Shown in pieces: positions 63,628 to 64,000 of a stretch of DNA of 64,000 nucleotides. The stretch is from NCBI GenBank assembly GCA_947494565.1, contig CANLVG010000013.1, positions 62,001 to 126,000 of the forward strand. The letters are read 5' to 3'. The position numbers were made by a program, and so were the translations under genes. The notes beneath the pieces are model-generated. The model saw only the letters and a list, made by a program, of their open reading frames with translations. It made no database searches and had not been told where the DNA came from. Source of the DNA: an uncultured Flavobacteriaceae bacterium (lineage in GTDB: Bacteria > Bacteroidota > Bacteroidia > Flavobacteriales > Flavobacteriaceae). Positions within the stretch are counted from its first letter, which is position 1. The number at the start of each line of letters is the position of its first letter.

Positions 63628-64000
63628 TTACTGTGCGAACCACAGGGTCGTACCTTGCATATCTTCGCCTTGTATCGGTGCCACATCGGCGAAATTAGGA
63701 TTGTCTTGGGCGCCTGAACCATAGCGTAATCGCTGCGGATATTTTCCGTTCAGCGTTCCTAAACCATAAATAGTTTGATTTGACACGCCAGCGGCAAGCT
63801 GACTAGGGTATCCTGTCTCTCTAACTATGGACCAGGCCTCGAAGCCGTCCGTATAACTTGCCAACCATCTTTGGGTGGCTACTTTTTCAAGTTTTTCATC
63901 CAGCGTTCCCACTGAGATATCCGCCAAGGGAGCACTTGCGATATAAATATCGGCGTCACCTTCGGAAATTCCCCATAGCTTCATCGCTTCTTTAATACCA
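63628..64000 (-). CDS. SusD/RagB family protein, C-terminal part (5'-partial)
   Basis: The frame is open to the right edge (GIKEAMKLWGIS upstream of the ATG at 63984), so only the end is visible. The pattern VATQRWLASYTDGFEAWSIV, then RETGYPSQL and LRYGSGAQ, is the conserved C-terminus of SusD/RagB lipoproteins, which bind glycans on the cell surface with a SusC TonB transporter. The signal peptide and cysteine lie outside. Probably followed upstream by a susC gene. Confidence 0.85.
   Translation of the reverse strand, partial: GIKEAMKLWGISEGDADIYIASAPLADISVGTLDEKLEKVATQRWLASYTDGFEAWSIVRETGYPSQLAAGVSNQTIYGLGTLNGKYPQRLRYGSGAQDNPNFADVAPIQGEDMQGTTLWFAQ

Overview
The window comes from a member of the Bacteroidota, most likely a marine Flavobacteriaceae. 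The evidence is two large CarboxypepD-reg/TonB-dependent receptors, a SusD/RagB fragment, DUF4249 and DUF6515 proteins, many LytS-type kinases with LytTR regulators, AraC regulators with membrane-embedded N-termini, lipoproteins with acidic residues after the lipid cysteine, TAnnTTTG-like promoter boxes, and a DnaE polymerase carrying an N-terminal proofreading exonuclease. I cannot assign a genus from sequence alone.

Layout. 1-2.9 kb: the 3' part of an AT-rich type III restriction (Res-like) helicase/nuclease gene followed by decayed DNA. 3-15.4 kb: a uronate-dehydrogenase-like epimerase, a TonB-dependent receptor divergent from a LytS/LytTR pair, then a TPR-kinase/LytTR pair followed by a probable operon of surface lipoproteins (a novel Asp-Pro-linker lipoprotein and a two-module leucine-rich-repeat lipoprotein), a DUF6515 protein and a GNAT acetyltransferase. 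15.4-24 kb: alpha/beta hydrolase, M20 amidohydrolase, a third LytS/LytTR pair, a membrane protein, an orphan DUF4249 lipoprotein and a frameshifted small lipoprotein. 23-34 kb: membrane AraC and membrane LytTR one-component regulators, an S41-like protein, a second TonB receptor plus YceI divergent from a fourth LytS/LytTR pair, and a further AraC regulator behind a strong terminator. 34-50.5 kb: an AT-richer accessory stretch with membrane AraC regulators, a CPBP protease, paralogous NTF2-like secreted proteins, two more LytS/LytTR pairs, a class C beta-lactamase-like hydrolase, two beta-propeller (PD40) proteins, hydrolases and an S41 protease with a carbohydrate-binding-like domain. It ends near tRNA-Asp, beside which lies a remnant of a Fic-family protein. 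51-64 kb: mostly core genes (DUF58, trxA, dnaE, rpsP, rimM) plus a sulfatase, a large VCBS/ASPIC lipoprotein and the end of a susD-like gene.

The theme is an unusual density of local signalling: six LytS-type kinases paired with six LytTR regulators, one membrane LytTR protein and four membrane AraC regulators within about 44 kb, interleaved with secreted or surface proteins. The strongest new observation is a pair of near-identical regulatory sites (two 9-bp direct repeats separated by 12 bp, the geometry known for LytTR regulators). One lies upstream of the TPR-kinase/LytTR operon and one upstream of the adjoining surface-lipoprotein operon. This predicts a self-contained circuit in which the regulator controls itself and the LRR/lipoprotein operon. 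Other points of interest are three different 7-bp tandem repeats in one 180-bp gap, several gene remnants, and a small lipoprotein gene broken by two homopolymer contractions.
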